From Thermoplasmata archaeon (GTDB taxonomy: Archaea; Thermoplasmatota; Thermoplasmata; Lutacidiplasmatales; UBA184), in NCBI GenBank assembly GCA_030038885.1, contig JASHQY010000174.1, positions 1 to 5,054 on the forward strand: DNA of 5,054 nucleotides. Reading direction: 5' to 3'. The position numbers were made by a program, and so were the translations under genes. This document shows, piece after piece, positions 1-5,054 of the stretch (the stretch's first letter is position 1; every line of letters begins with the position of its first letter). Below the pieces are notes generated by a model, which had not been told where the DNA came from, made no database searches, and was given only the letters and a program-made list of their open reading frames with translations.

Positions 1-206
1 CGCTCGCGTCGGCTCTGAGCCGACCCCGGCGCGAATGGTACGGCGTCACGTCCGTGCCGACGTAACTCTCGAGTCGTAAATCTCCCTACACTGAACGCCA
101 AATGGGTGCGTTCCGTCTTGCACCCTCGCTCCGGGAACCGGCCACCTGCAGAAACTACGAATACCAGAGGATTCCTTTCCTTCGGCAGAGCGAGAACCGT
201 CCGACG
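1..206. other. Left-edge region, no assignable gene
   Basis: Two + strand frames are open from the left edge and close with TAA at 63-65 and 77-79, so the first bases could hold the last 20-25 codons of an upstream gene. The frame ending at 65 (tail ...REWYGVTSVPT) looks slightly more protein-like, but there is too little sequence to decide. After base 80 the only open frame is the upstream extension of the gene at 207. No clear TATA box, tRNA or hairpin is visible. An AT-richer patch near 73-82 could be a weak promoter if translation instead begins at ATG 102. Confidence 0.3.
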
Positions 207-893
207 ATGGGACTCTCCCCGACCCGAAATTGGAGACGTTTCGCCTCCGGGTTCCTATCGCTAGGAGCCTCGCTGATCGCGACCGAGATAATCTACCGGG
301 TGGTGGCTTGCGGCTCGCTTGAAGCCTTGGCAGACGTTTGCTCGCAGTCGACCCTGGACTACGCTGTTCGCGCCGGGGTCCTGGTCGGGGGAACGATCTT
401 CGCTGGCCTTGGACTCGGGCTGCTAATCGGGATGCCGAGCGAGTCGGGGACGGCGAGCCCGGTGGACGTCCCGGCCGTCGGAGGCGTCCGAGAGAACGGC
501 CGCTCGCCACACGGACGCATGCGCTGGCGATTCGTCATCGCTTCGGTGGGTTGCGCCGTTCTGGTCGCCGGCTGCTTACTCCTCGTGCCCATTCCGCAGC
601 AGTTTCGACTCAGCGACGCGGCCCTCTACGATCCTCAACTCACCTGTTCCGGGATCGCGGCCACCTCCGGGAGTTCCGTGAACTTCCAGTGGGCCACGCC
701 TTCGTTTACGTACTTCGCGGTCGTAAGTTGCTCTGCCAACGAAGTGGTGTACTACGGCAACGGGACGAGCGGCGCGGGCTCATTTGTTTCAGTAGGCGGA
801 ATCTACTCCTTCGGAAGCTTATGCCCCGGCTCTACGCATTGCGTACTAGCCACCGTGTGGGGGAAATACACCGCGCCGGTCGCGCCTGTCTGA
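207..893 (+). CDS. Three-pass membrane protein with Cys-rich ectodomain, unknown function
   Basis: This 228-residue protein is not recognised. Three hydrophobic segments lie at about 13-33, 53-75 and 109-129. Arginines at 7-11 and 99-108 fit an N-in topology, with the 76-108 loop in the cytoplasm and residues 130-228 outside. The first outer loop carries C35 and C45, and the ectodomain carries C147, C175, C206 and C212, all suited to disulfides. The ectodomain is rich in Ser, Gly, Val and aromatic residues with alternating hydrophobics, suggesting a small beta-sandwich, and N185-G-T187 is an N-glycosylation sequon. An in-frame ATG at 102 would add 35 residues with no membrane or domain character, so 207 was preferred, although neither start has a good ribosome binding site. 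It is separated from the downstream operon by 392 bases and need not share its function. Wobble-position GC appears lower than in the genes downstream. Confidence 0.65.
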   Translation: MGLSPTRNWRRFASGFLSLGASLIATEIIYRVVACGSLEALADVCSQSTLDYAVRAGVLVGGTIFAGLGLGLLIGMPSESGTASPVDVPAVGGVRENGRSPHGRMRWRFVIASVGCAVLVAGCLLLVPIPQQFRLSDAALYDPQLTCSGIAATSGSSVNFQWATPSFTYFAVVSCSANEVVYYGNGTSGAGSFVSVGGIYSFGSLCPGSTHCVLATVWGKYTAPVAPV

Positions 894-1175
894 CGATCGA
901 CTCGAGAACTCTGCGGGGGCGACCGGGGCCCCGGTGCCTCCAAGATGCGCGGCCGACCGTTCGACAGGTGCATTTCTGGTTGCGTCCAGCGCCCCCAGGC
1001 GTCGAACCTTAGGCGCTGCCTACGTCAGCCCCACCTCGTGCCCAACGATCTTGGCTGGGCCGGGTCGCCTGGCCGAGTGTCTCTGCCGATTGACCAACGC
1101 CCGATCGGTCCGAACTAAAGGACTGATTCGTGCGATGCGCGACCTCTAGGGCGCCGGTTTCGCAGCGAGCGGGGG

Positions 1176-1217
1176 GGTAGTGGCCACCCTGTCCCTTCTG
1201 GCCGTCGCTACCTTTTT
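1176..1217 (+). terminator. Possible weak stem-loop followed by T5
   Basis: GGTAG (1176-1180) pairs with CTACC (1208-1212), and GGCC (1182-1185) can pair with GGCC (1200-1203) inside it across a 14-base loop, with an unpaired bulge between the two helices. TTTTT follows at 1213-1217. It could end a read-through transcript from the membrane-protein gene just before the regulator promoter. The stem is short and bulged, and the T-run may simply be AT-rich promoter sequence. Confidence 0.2.
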
Positions 1218-1220
1218 GTG

Positions 1221-1228
1221 TTATACTT
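1221..1228 (+). promoter_or_regulatory. TATA-like box for the regulator operon
   Basis: TTATACTT stands out in a GC-rich region, preceded by TTTTTGTG. An archaeal TATA box about 25 bases before the transcription start would put the start near 1250, leaving a leader of about 35 bases that contains the ribosome binding site at 1275-1280. It is the only such element in the intergenic region, so it probably drives the regulator, signal peptidase and DUF5305-like genes together. Confidence 0.5.
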
Positions 1229-1274
1229 CGATGCCGCCGGCGCCTCTCCGGGTGGGGCGTCCTTAGGGGACACG

Positions 1275-1280
1275 TAGGAG
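1275..1280 (+). promoter_or_regulatory. Ribosome binding site fixing GTG start of the regulator
   Basis: TAGGAG ends five bases before GTG 1286. It supports this non-ATG start, which gives the N-terminus MRPRRYRAKIEI expected at the beginning of the archaeal winged-helix domain. Confidence 0.6.
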
Positions 1281-1285
1281 CGTTC

Positions 1286-1717
1286 GTGAGGCCTCGAAGG
1301 TATCGCGCCAAGATCGAGATCCTTCGGGATGTGCTGGCCGCCGCGAAGCGGGAGGAGAAGAAGACCCGCATCATGGGAATGGCGAACCTGAACACCACCT
1401 CGATCGATCGCTATCTCGCCTACTGTGTCGAGCATAGCCTCCTGCTTCCTCAGAACGGCGGATTTCAGCTTACGGCGCGAGCCGAGCAAACGCTCGAGGC
1501 GATCAACCTGGTCCTGAGCAAGGGATCGCAGCTGAACGAGGCGATGGGAGAGCTCGTGCGTCTTGCGGGGGAGACGCCCTGGGGTCGCGGGGGAGGGCCC
1601 ATCCTGCCACCCACGTCGCTCCCGCTCGAGATTGATGCCGCTCACCCCGGTTGGCTGACTGCGGCTCCCGGCGACTCCCCAGCGTCCGATGAGACCAGTG
1701 CCCGCCGCCGCAGGTGA
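1286..1717 (+). CDS. Archaeal winged-helix DNA-binding regulator (ArnR1-like / HTH_45 type)
   Basis: A 143-residue predicted transcription regulator. Residues 5-77 follow the archaeal ArnR1-like winged-helix pattern as I know it: a basic RRYRAKIEILRDVL first helix, then KKTRIMGMANLN, a YLAYCVEHSLLL recognition region at about 43-54, a wing at 55-62 (QNGGFQLT), and a closing TARAEQTLEAINLVLSK helix. Family members commonly act as dimeric local regulators. Residues 94-143 are a Pro/Gly/Ser/Arg-rich tail with no visible domain. There is no membrane segment, so it should be cytosolic. The gene begins an operon: its stop is four bases before the signal peptidase start, and the next ribosome binding site overlaps its stop codon. 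It may control its own operon and the TasA-like gene downstream, but that is inference. The fold assignment is strong and the target unknown. Confidence 0.82.
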   Translation: MRPRRYRAKIEILRDVLAAAKREEKKTRIMGMANLNTTSIDRYLAYCVEHSLLLPQNGGFQLTARAEQTLEAINLVLSKGSQLNEAMGELVRLAGETPWGRGGGPILPPTSLPLEIDAAHPGWLTAAPGDSPASDETSARRRR

Positions 1718-1718
1718 G
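1713..1718 (+). promoter_or_regulatory. Ribosome binding site overlapping the regulator stop; selects ATG 1722
   Basis: GGTGAG contains the regulator's TGA stop (1715-1717) and ends three bases before ATG 1722. GGTGA is the core archaeal ribosome binding motif. This favours 1722 over the in-frame ATG at 1689, which would overlap the regulator by 29 bases and add 11 residues with no apparent role. The arrangement suggests translational coupling. Confidence 0.6.
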
Positions 1719-1721
1719 GGA

Positions 1722-3065
1722 ATGGACCCCGTCCGAGCCGGGCCGCGCGTCGTCGACCGGCTTCGTCCCTACCTGCTCGTCGCGGTCGCGGTTGCCGTCC
1801 TACAAGTGTACTTCGGAGTCCTACCGTACTTGGGAATCCTTGGCGACTGGGTCGCGTACTTCGTCGTACCCCTGTCCCTCCTGGGATTGCTCTGGCTCTG
1901 GATTCGGGCCGAACGCGGAAATCCTTCGAACTTCGGTTGGGTGATCTATGATCGACCCTGGCGCACCCTCGGTCTCGTCGCGCTCGCGACCGGGGCGTAC
2001 CTTGCGGTCGTCCTCGAAGCCGGTGCGTTCGTCGGGCTGACGCCCCTGGCCCTTCCGACCCCGCTCACCAGCGCACTGCTGATCCTCGCGGCGCCGCTGC
2101 TGGCGCTCTCTCAGGTGGGCATCTTCCAAGGCTATTTCCTGCGACGCTTGGCCGATCGCGGCGGATTCCTGCGAGCCGTCGGAACCGCGTCGCTGGCGTT
2201 CGCGATCTCGAGCACGAACTTTCCCTTGCTCTTTCGACTCTCGGTCCCACAGGCGGGTCAGTACATCTTCCTCGATTCCGGCACTGCCTTCGCTCTCAGC
2301 GTGGTGCTCGGCGTCTTCGTCTACAAGTCCCGCTGGAGCCTCTTCGGGCCGGCGGCGCTAGAGTCGGTGCTGCTCCTGATCCCTGCTCTGTTCCCCCTCG
2401 CGCTCGCGACCACCGACTGGGAATTCTCGTTCCTCGTAGAGGTGTTCGCGTACTCGGCCATCCTCGTTCTGGTCGTTACCTTGGTCCGTGAGCCCAGCTA
2501 CCTCGCGCATCGGTACCTGGGGGAGGAGTTTGGCCCCCAGCGCTATCGGTTCCTTCGTCGGACGCGCGATCGGAGTTCGGCCCGACGGATGGTTCTGGCA
2601 GCGTTGGTCGTGGTGGGGCTGAGCTGCGCCGGCGCGGTCGCCCTTCAAGCCTGGAGCGGAACGCACACCCCCCTGCTCGCGATCGCCACGGGCAGCATGA
2701 CCCCGACCCTCGTGCGCGGGGACCTGGTCGTGATCCAGCATGTTTCGTCCGCCCAGATCGCGGTCGGCGACATCATCGCGTATTCGGGTTCGTGCCTCCC
2801 CGCGCCCACGGTCCATCGGGTCATCTCCATCACCTCCGGGCCGAGCGGACCGGTCTACACCACTAAGGGCGACGCGAACCCGTCTCCAGATCCGTGCCCG
2901 GTGCCGTACTCGGAGGTGGACGGTCGGGTCGTTGCCGTGATCCCGGCAGCCGGCTATCTCCTCCTCGAACCCGCGTTCACGGTCGGCGCCGTGGCCGTGG
3001 CGATCCTGATTCCGCCGGTGCTCCGTCGGAACGAACCCCGCCCCCGAGGTATGCCCCAATGGTAA
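1722..3065 (+). CDS. S26B (SipW/ER-type) signal peptidase fused to a degenerate CPBP-like membrane domain
   Basis: A 447-residue membrane protease predicted to cleave signal peptides on the outer membrane face. The C-terminal part (about 291-447) has a transmembrane anchor (291-312), then G324-S325-M326 with nucleophile S325, H365 in a TVHRVI motif, and K382-G-D384-A-N386. His in place of the bacterial catalytic Lys marks the archaeal/ER S26B class. The Ser-His and His-Asp spacings (40 and 19) equal those I recall for Bacillus SipW (S47, H87, D106). A final segment at about 410-433 ends in basic residues. Residues 17-258 hold about eight hydrophobic segments. SQVGIFQGYFLRR (130-142) and SLFGPAALE (206-214) resemble CPBP/CAAX-protease motifs 1 and 3 with the metal-ligand or catalytic residues replaced. 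An Arg-rich cytoplasmic linker (259-289) joins the halves. Ordinary archaeal signal peptidases are far shorter. The TasA-like genes downstream are the likely substrates. Confidence 0.88.
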   Translation: MDPVRAGPRVVDRLRPYLLVAVAVAVLQVYFGVLPYLGILGDWVAYFVVPLSLLGLLWLWIRAERGNPSNFGWVIYDRPWRTLGLVALATGAYLAVVLEAGAFVGLTPLALPTPLTSALLILAAPLLALSQVGIFQGYFLRRLADRGGFLRAVGTASLAFAISSTNFPLLFRLSVPQAGQYIFLDSGTAFALSVVLGVFVYKSRWSLFGPAALESVLLLIPALFPLALATTDWEFSFLVEVFAYSAILVLVVTLVREPSYLAHRYLGEEFGPQRYRFLRRTRDRSSARRMVLAALVVVGLSCAGAVALQAWSGTHTPLLAIATGSMTPTLVRGDLVVIQHVSSAQIAVGDIIAYSGSCLPAPTVHRVISITSGPSGPVYTTKGDANPSPDPCPVPYSEVDGRVVAVIPAAGYLLLEPAFTVGAVAVAILIPPVLRRNEPRPRGMPQW

Positions 3066-3081
3066 TCGGCGCGAGGGGGAT

Positions 3082-3086
3082 GGTGG
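3082..3086 (+). promoter_or_regulatory. Ribosome binding site of the DUF5305-like gene
   Basis: GGTGG ends seven bases before ATG 3094, within a purine-rich stretch (from 3072) in the 28-base gap after the signal peptidase stop. It resembles the GGTGA motif used by the preceding gene, and no promoter element is visible in the gap, so the gene is most simply the third of the operon. Confidence 0.45.
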
Positions 3087-3093
3087 CCCTCCC

Positions 3094-3705
3094 ATGAGCT
3101 GGCTCGAGTTTTGGAGTTCGCCGAGAGGGAACGGCTCTCGGAGTCCGAGCATCGAGGAGATCGTCAAGCCGTACCGTGAGGTGATCGTCGGAACCACGAC
3201 TCCGCCCGCCGCGACGCGGATCGAGGTCCGATCATGGGAGGACCTGATCCGGGTCTCGGACACGCTCGGGAAGCCGATCCTACGATTCGCGCTCCCAGGT
3301 GCCCTCCCGGGGCACACGTTCTACGTTCGCGACGGGTCCACCAACTACGTCTTTGAGTTCGGATCCGCTCCGGGTGGGAGAACCGCTCCGGAGCCGGGCC
3401 GCCCGGAGGGTCCTGGTACCTCGACCCTAGGTCCCGACCGAGCTTCCCCCGTTCCAATCACGTTCTCGGATGTGGAGCTGGCCACGGACGGGCGCCGGCC
3501 CCCCCCGGTGACGATGGACGAGGCCCAGGTCCAACGGATCCGCGCGCGAGAACTCCTGACTCGCGTGTCCGCGCTGCCGTCGTCGCACCCTGCGATCAAC
3601 ACCGCCCTTGCGACCCTGAGCCAGGCGATCGTGTCCCTGCGCGCGGGCCGCCTGGCCGAGGCGGAGCGGCGGTTGGACGCGGTCGACCGGCTGATCGCAC
3701 CGTAA
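3094..3705 (+). CDS. DUF5305-like cytosolic protein, unknown role, in signal peptidase operon
   Basis: A 203-residue protein with no signal peptide or membrane segment. Residues 20-89 contain the pattern RIEVRSWEDLIRVSDTLGKP, then ILRF, then TFYVRDGSTNYVFEF. I associate this pattern (V-x-S-x-x-D-L-x-x-V/A-D, K-P-I, Y-x-V-x-D-G-x-x-Y-x-Y/F) with the cytoplasmic C-terminal part of archaeal DUF5305 proteins, which are usually membrane-anchored and often sit beside a signal peptidase gene. Here only the soluble part appears to remain. A Pro/Gly-rich linker (about 90-138) leads to a helical C-terminal region (141-203) with Leu/Ala heptad-like spacing, possibly a small helical hairpin for protein contacts. 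Its operon position suggests a role tied to the peptidase or its substrates. The family call is from memory of the motif and is tentative; the gene itself is secure by frame, operon spacing and absence of competing frames. Confidence 0.7.
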   Translation: MSWLEFWSSPRGNGSRSPSIEEIVKPYREVIVGTTTPPAATRIEVRSWEDLIRVSDTLGKPILRFALPGALPGHTFYVRDGSTNYVFEFGSAPGGRTAPEPGRPEGPGTSTLGPDRASPVPITFSDVELATDGRRPPPVTMDEAQVQRIRARELLTRVSALPSSHPAINTALATLSQAIVSLRAGRLAEAERRLDAVDRLIAP

Positions 3706-3804
3706 GCGCGCACGGCGTAGTATCGGTGCTTCGAGGGCGTGCGCAGTGGCCCTAGCTGGTGCCGCCCCACTTGCTCGGGCTGGCCCGGAGGACTTCACCG
3801 AAAG

Positions 3805-3834
3805 CTACGTACGAGTACGGCCGCTGGTACGTAG
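3805..3834. repeat. Inverted repeat upstream of the TasA-like promoter, candidate operator
   Basis: CTACGTAC (3805-3812) and GTACGTAG (3827-3834) are perfect reverse complements separated by 14 bases, with arm centres 22 bp apart, about two helical turns. Each arm itself contains the palindrome TACGTA. The repeat lies about 50-77 bases before the TATA-like box of the TasA-like gene, where a dimeric activator or repressor could bind. The winged-helix regulator encoded at 1286 is an obvious but unproven candidate. Confidence 0.45.
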
Positions 3835-3881
3835 AATTCTCGACTTGCTCAGGACGAACGGGGCCCCACCTTCGCCCTGCG

Positions 3882-3889
3882 TTTACATA
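3882..3889 (+). promoter_or_regulatory. TATA-like box for the TasA-like gene
   Basis: TTTACATA lies in an otherwise GC-rich stretch. A start of transcription about 25 bases on would fall near 3911, giving a leader of about 26 bases with the ribosome binding site at 3926-3930. The TasA-like gene therefore seems to have its own promoter, as expected for an abundant structural protein that is needed in excess of its peptidase. Confidence 0.55.
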
Positions 3890-3925
3890 CCGAGCCGATG
3901 ACACCCTGAGGCCTGGGAGGCCAGC

Positions 3926-3930
3926 GGAGG
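3926..3930 (+). promoter_or_regulatory. Strong ribosome binding site of the TasA-like gene
   Basis: GGAGG, continuing as GGAGGAGAAAG, ends six bases before ATG 3937. It is the strongest site in the window and decides the start of a gene whose N-terminus is a signal peptide. Confidence 0.65.
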
Positions 3931-3936
3931 AGAAAG

Positions 3937-4488
3937 ATGGTGAGCAGGACGCTGTTGGGAGTGATTGCGATGGTCGCGGTGGTTGCGGTGGGGGGTATCG
4001 GTTTCGCGGCGTACACCTCGTCGGCGACCCTGTATGGTTCCGCGACCTCGGGAGATCTGTCCTTGGGCTTCGCCTATGCCGGCGGAAGCAGCGGAACGTA
4101 CGCACAGTGCTCGGTCACCTACCTCTCGGGAGCCGTTGCAAGCTTCTCGGCGACCGACCTCTCCCCCGGCGACTCGTGCAGCGTGACGCTAGGAGTGATC
4201 AACAACGGGACGCTCCCCGCGACGTCGGAGTCGAGCGCGTTCACCTACACCTCGGGCAATCTCTGCAACTCGGGGGGGCAAATCAACTGCCTCCAGGTCA
4301 CGGACAACCTGAACGTCAACCCCCTGAACACCGAGTACAACACCGGTGGGGCGGGCAGCTATGGGATCGGAGCCGACGGAGGACTCTTCCCCGGTAACTA
4401 CATCGTGACGGTGACCGAGCCCGCGGGAACGACCCAGGGCGTGGCGTTGGGCTTCTACATCACCTTCACGGGCTCGGTGGGGACCTAA
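3937..4488 (+). CDS. TasA/camelysin-like secreted fibre or pilus subunit
   Basis: A 183-residue predicted surface protein. R4 and a hydrophobic core at 6-23 form a signal peptide ending GGIGFAAYTSS. Comparison with Bacillus TasA (GGGTWAAFND, as I recall it) suggests cleavage after A24 or A25. The similarity continues: SGDLSL (38-43) against SGTLDL, DLSPGDS (74-80) against NLKPGD, and INNGTLPA (88-95) against ENNGSLAI. This is the signature order of the TasA/camelysin family, whose members are matured by a SipW-type peptidase and polymerise by donor-strand exchange; archaeal bundling pili are related. Unlike Bacillus TasA it has four cysteines (58, 81, 110, 118), likely forming disulfides outside the cell. 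The rest is rich in Ser, Thr, Gly and Asn, with sequons at N90 and elsewhere. The protein is shorter than Bacillus TasA (about 261 residues). The gene has its own promoter and a terminator-like palindrome immediately downstream. Assembly into fibres is inferred. Confidence 0.78.
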   Translation: MVSRTLLGVIAMVAVVAVGGIGFAAYTSSATLYGSATSGDLSLGFAYAGGSSGTYAQCSVTYLSGAVASFSATDLSPGDSCSVTLGVINNGTLPATSESSAFTYTSGNLCNSGGQINCLQVTDNLNVNPLNTEYNTGGAGSYGIGADGGLFPGNYIVTVTEPAGTTQGVALGFYITFTGSVGT

Positions 4489-4513
4489 ACCAATCGGGAA
4501 CGGAGTCGGGTGA

Positions 4514-4548
4514 GGTGGCCCCGGGCTCGAGCCCGGGGCCACCATTTT
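4514..4548 (+). terminator. 30-bp perfect palindrome plus T4, terminator-like
   Basis: GGTGGCCCCGGGC (4514-4526) pairs perfectly with GCCCGGGGCCACC (4531-4543) around a TCGA loop, giving a 13-bp, almost all G/C stem. A T-run (4545-4548) follows. It begins 26 bases after the TasA-like stop, in the expected place for an intrinsic-type terminator or a transcript-stabilising 3' hairpin. It would partly insulate the second subunit gene from the first. Confidence 0.65.
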
Positions 4549-4596
4549 GGCGATCCGAGAAGAATCAGGTCCCCAGGTGCTTTTCTCAGGCGGTCG

Positions 4597-5054
4597 ATGG
4601 CGGGGACCGCCGCGATGGCGGCATTCGCCTTGGCCCTTATTTTCCTGATAGCGGGCGGCTTCGGGTACGCGTGCTCGTCGGGCACATGGGAGGGTGCCGG
4701 AGGCTCACGGTCGCCGTCGGTCTCGCTCTCTTGGACAAGTCCGGATTCCACCACCCCCAGTGTGGATGTGGTTGCCTGCTTCTCGTCCTTCACGTCCCAA
4801 GTCCTCTCCTTCCGCGTCACCAACTTGGCGCCCTCGACGTCCTGCGCCCTATCGGCGACGATCAAGAATTCGGGGAGCCTGCCGGCGGCGCTGTATGCCG
4901 AAATCAGTCTCTCCCACCCGGCCAACTGCCTCCTGTTCGCCTACTCCGATAATGTCGCAAAGCTCTCGAAAGCCCCCGTGGTGGACCCGGGCCATCCCTT
5001 CAGCTACCACGCGGTCTTCTCCCTGGCCGCGAGTGCCGGGAACGCCTGCGAGGA
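4597..5054 (+). CDS. Second TasA-like secreted protein, truncated by the window edge
   Basis: The frame is open from ATG 4597 to the right edge (152 codons, no stop), so the gene is partial at its 3' end. A hydrophobic N-terminus (about 8-23) ends AGGFGYACSSGTW, closely paralleling GGIGFAAYTSSATL of the preceding protein. C61-x21-C83 aligns with C58-x22-C81 there, and NLAPSTSCALSATIKNSGSLPA (76-97) matches the equivalent DLSPGDSC...INNGTLPA segment. A further PGHPFSYHAVFSL element is seen at 131-143, and more cysteines lie at 26, 111 and 151. This makes it a divergent paralogue and probable second subunit, cap or anchor, by analogy with TasA/TapA pairs. AGG at 4588-4590 is a modest ribosome binding site. 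Oddly, the N-terminus lacks a basic residue if translation starts here; in-frame RR codons just upstream have no usable start codon. ATG 4615 is an alternative start. Confidence 0.7.
   Translation, partial: MAGTAAMAAFALALIFLIAGGFGYACSSGTWEGAGGSRSPSVSLSWTSPDSTTPSVDVVACFSSFTSQVLSFRVTNLAPSTSCALSATIKNSGSLPAALYAEISLSHPANCLLFAYSDNVAKLSKAPVVDPGHPFSYHAVFSLAASAGNACE

Larger units (their letters stand above)
894..1285. other. 392-base intergenic region upstream of the regulator
   Basis: No convincing gene is present. The short open frame across 934-1149 has an Arg/Pro/Cys-rich, low-complexity translation and no ribosome binding site. A 14-bp palindrome (ACCGGGGCCCCGGT, 922-935) lies 29 bases after the upstream stop, but without a following T-run. 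No tRNA-like cloverleaf was found on either strand. The last 65 bases hold the promoter and ribosome binding site of the regulator gene. Confidence 0.5.

Noticed and set aside
922..935. 14-bp palindrome ACCGGGGCCCCGGT after the first gene
   Set aside because: With a 4-base loop only five base pairs remain and no T-run follows, so it is not supportable as a terminator.
338..1012. Long + strand open frame overlapping the first membrane protein
   Set aside because: Its translation is Arg/Pro-rich, typical of an off-frame reading of GC-rich DNA, and it lacks membrane or domain pattern.
975..1015. Minus-strand GGTTCGA resembling a tRNA T-loop
   Set aside because: The flanking bases do not form a T-stem and no acceptor, D or anticodon stems could be found.
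1689..1721. Upstream ATG 1689 for the signal peptidase
   Set aside because: It overlaps the regulator gene by 29 bases, has no ribosome binding site and adds a non-hydrophobic 11-residue stretch, whereas ATG 1722 directly follows GGTGAG.
2358..3317. 319-codon minus-strand open frame across the signal peptidase
   Set aside because: It is antisense to a gene with clear catalytic motifs, and its translation is charged and low-complexity.
3759..4397. 212-codon + strand open frame overlapping the TasA-like gene
   Set aside because: It lies in another frame, crosses the promoter region and gives an Arg/Gly/His-rich translation, while the TasA-like frame has a signal peptide and strong ribosome binding site.
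4660..4680. Possible lipoprotein cleavage site at C26 of the second TasA-like protein
   Set aside because: The residues before the Cys (GYA) do not fit a lipobox, and the cysteine is more simply part of the region after signal cleavage.
4515..4952. 145-codon + strand open frame beginning inside the terminator palindrome
   Set aside because: Its start sits in the hairpin and its translation lacks family features. The frame from 4597 has a signal peptide and shares motifs with the preceding gene.

Overview
The window looks like a high-GC archaeal chromosome, plausibly Thermoplasmatota. The grounds are an archaeal-type winged-helix regulator, an archaeal/ER-type (Ser-His, S26B-like) signal peptidase, TATA-like boxes at sensible distances from starts with no bacterial -35/-10 pairs, and GGTGA/GGAGG-type ribosome binding sites. 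The lineage is inferred from sequence character alone.

Layout, all on the + strand. (1) 207-893 encodes an unrecognised three-pass membrane protein with a Cys-containing ectodomain. (2) 894-1285 is non-coding and ends in a TATA-like element and a ribosome binding site. (3) A compact operon of three genes follows: a winged-helix regulator (1286-1717), a ten-pass signal peptidase whose N-terminal half resembles a degenerate CPBP/CAAX-protease membrane domain (1722-3065), and a soluble DUF5305-like protein (3094-3705). (4) A 231-base promoter region holds an 8+8 inverted repeat and a TATA-like box. (5) 3937-4488 encodes a small secreted TasA/camelysin-like protein, followed by a 30-bp perfect palindrome plus T-run that looks like a terminator. 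(6) A second protein of the same family starts at 4597 and runs off the right edge.

The coherent reading is an archaeal counterpart of the bacterial sipW-tasA (or archaeal bundling-pilus) module. A locally encoded SipW-like signal peptidase would release secreted beta-sandwich subunits that assemble on the cell surface. A regulator controls the locus and a cytosolic accessory protein has an unknown role. The novelty lies in the CPBP-like/signal peptidase fusion, the reduction of the DUF5305-like protein to a cytosolic form, and a pair of Cys-rich subunit paralogues separated by a terminator. Function is inferred from motifs and gene order; no search was run.
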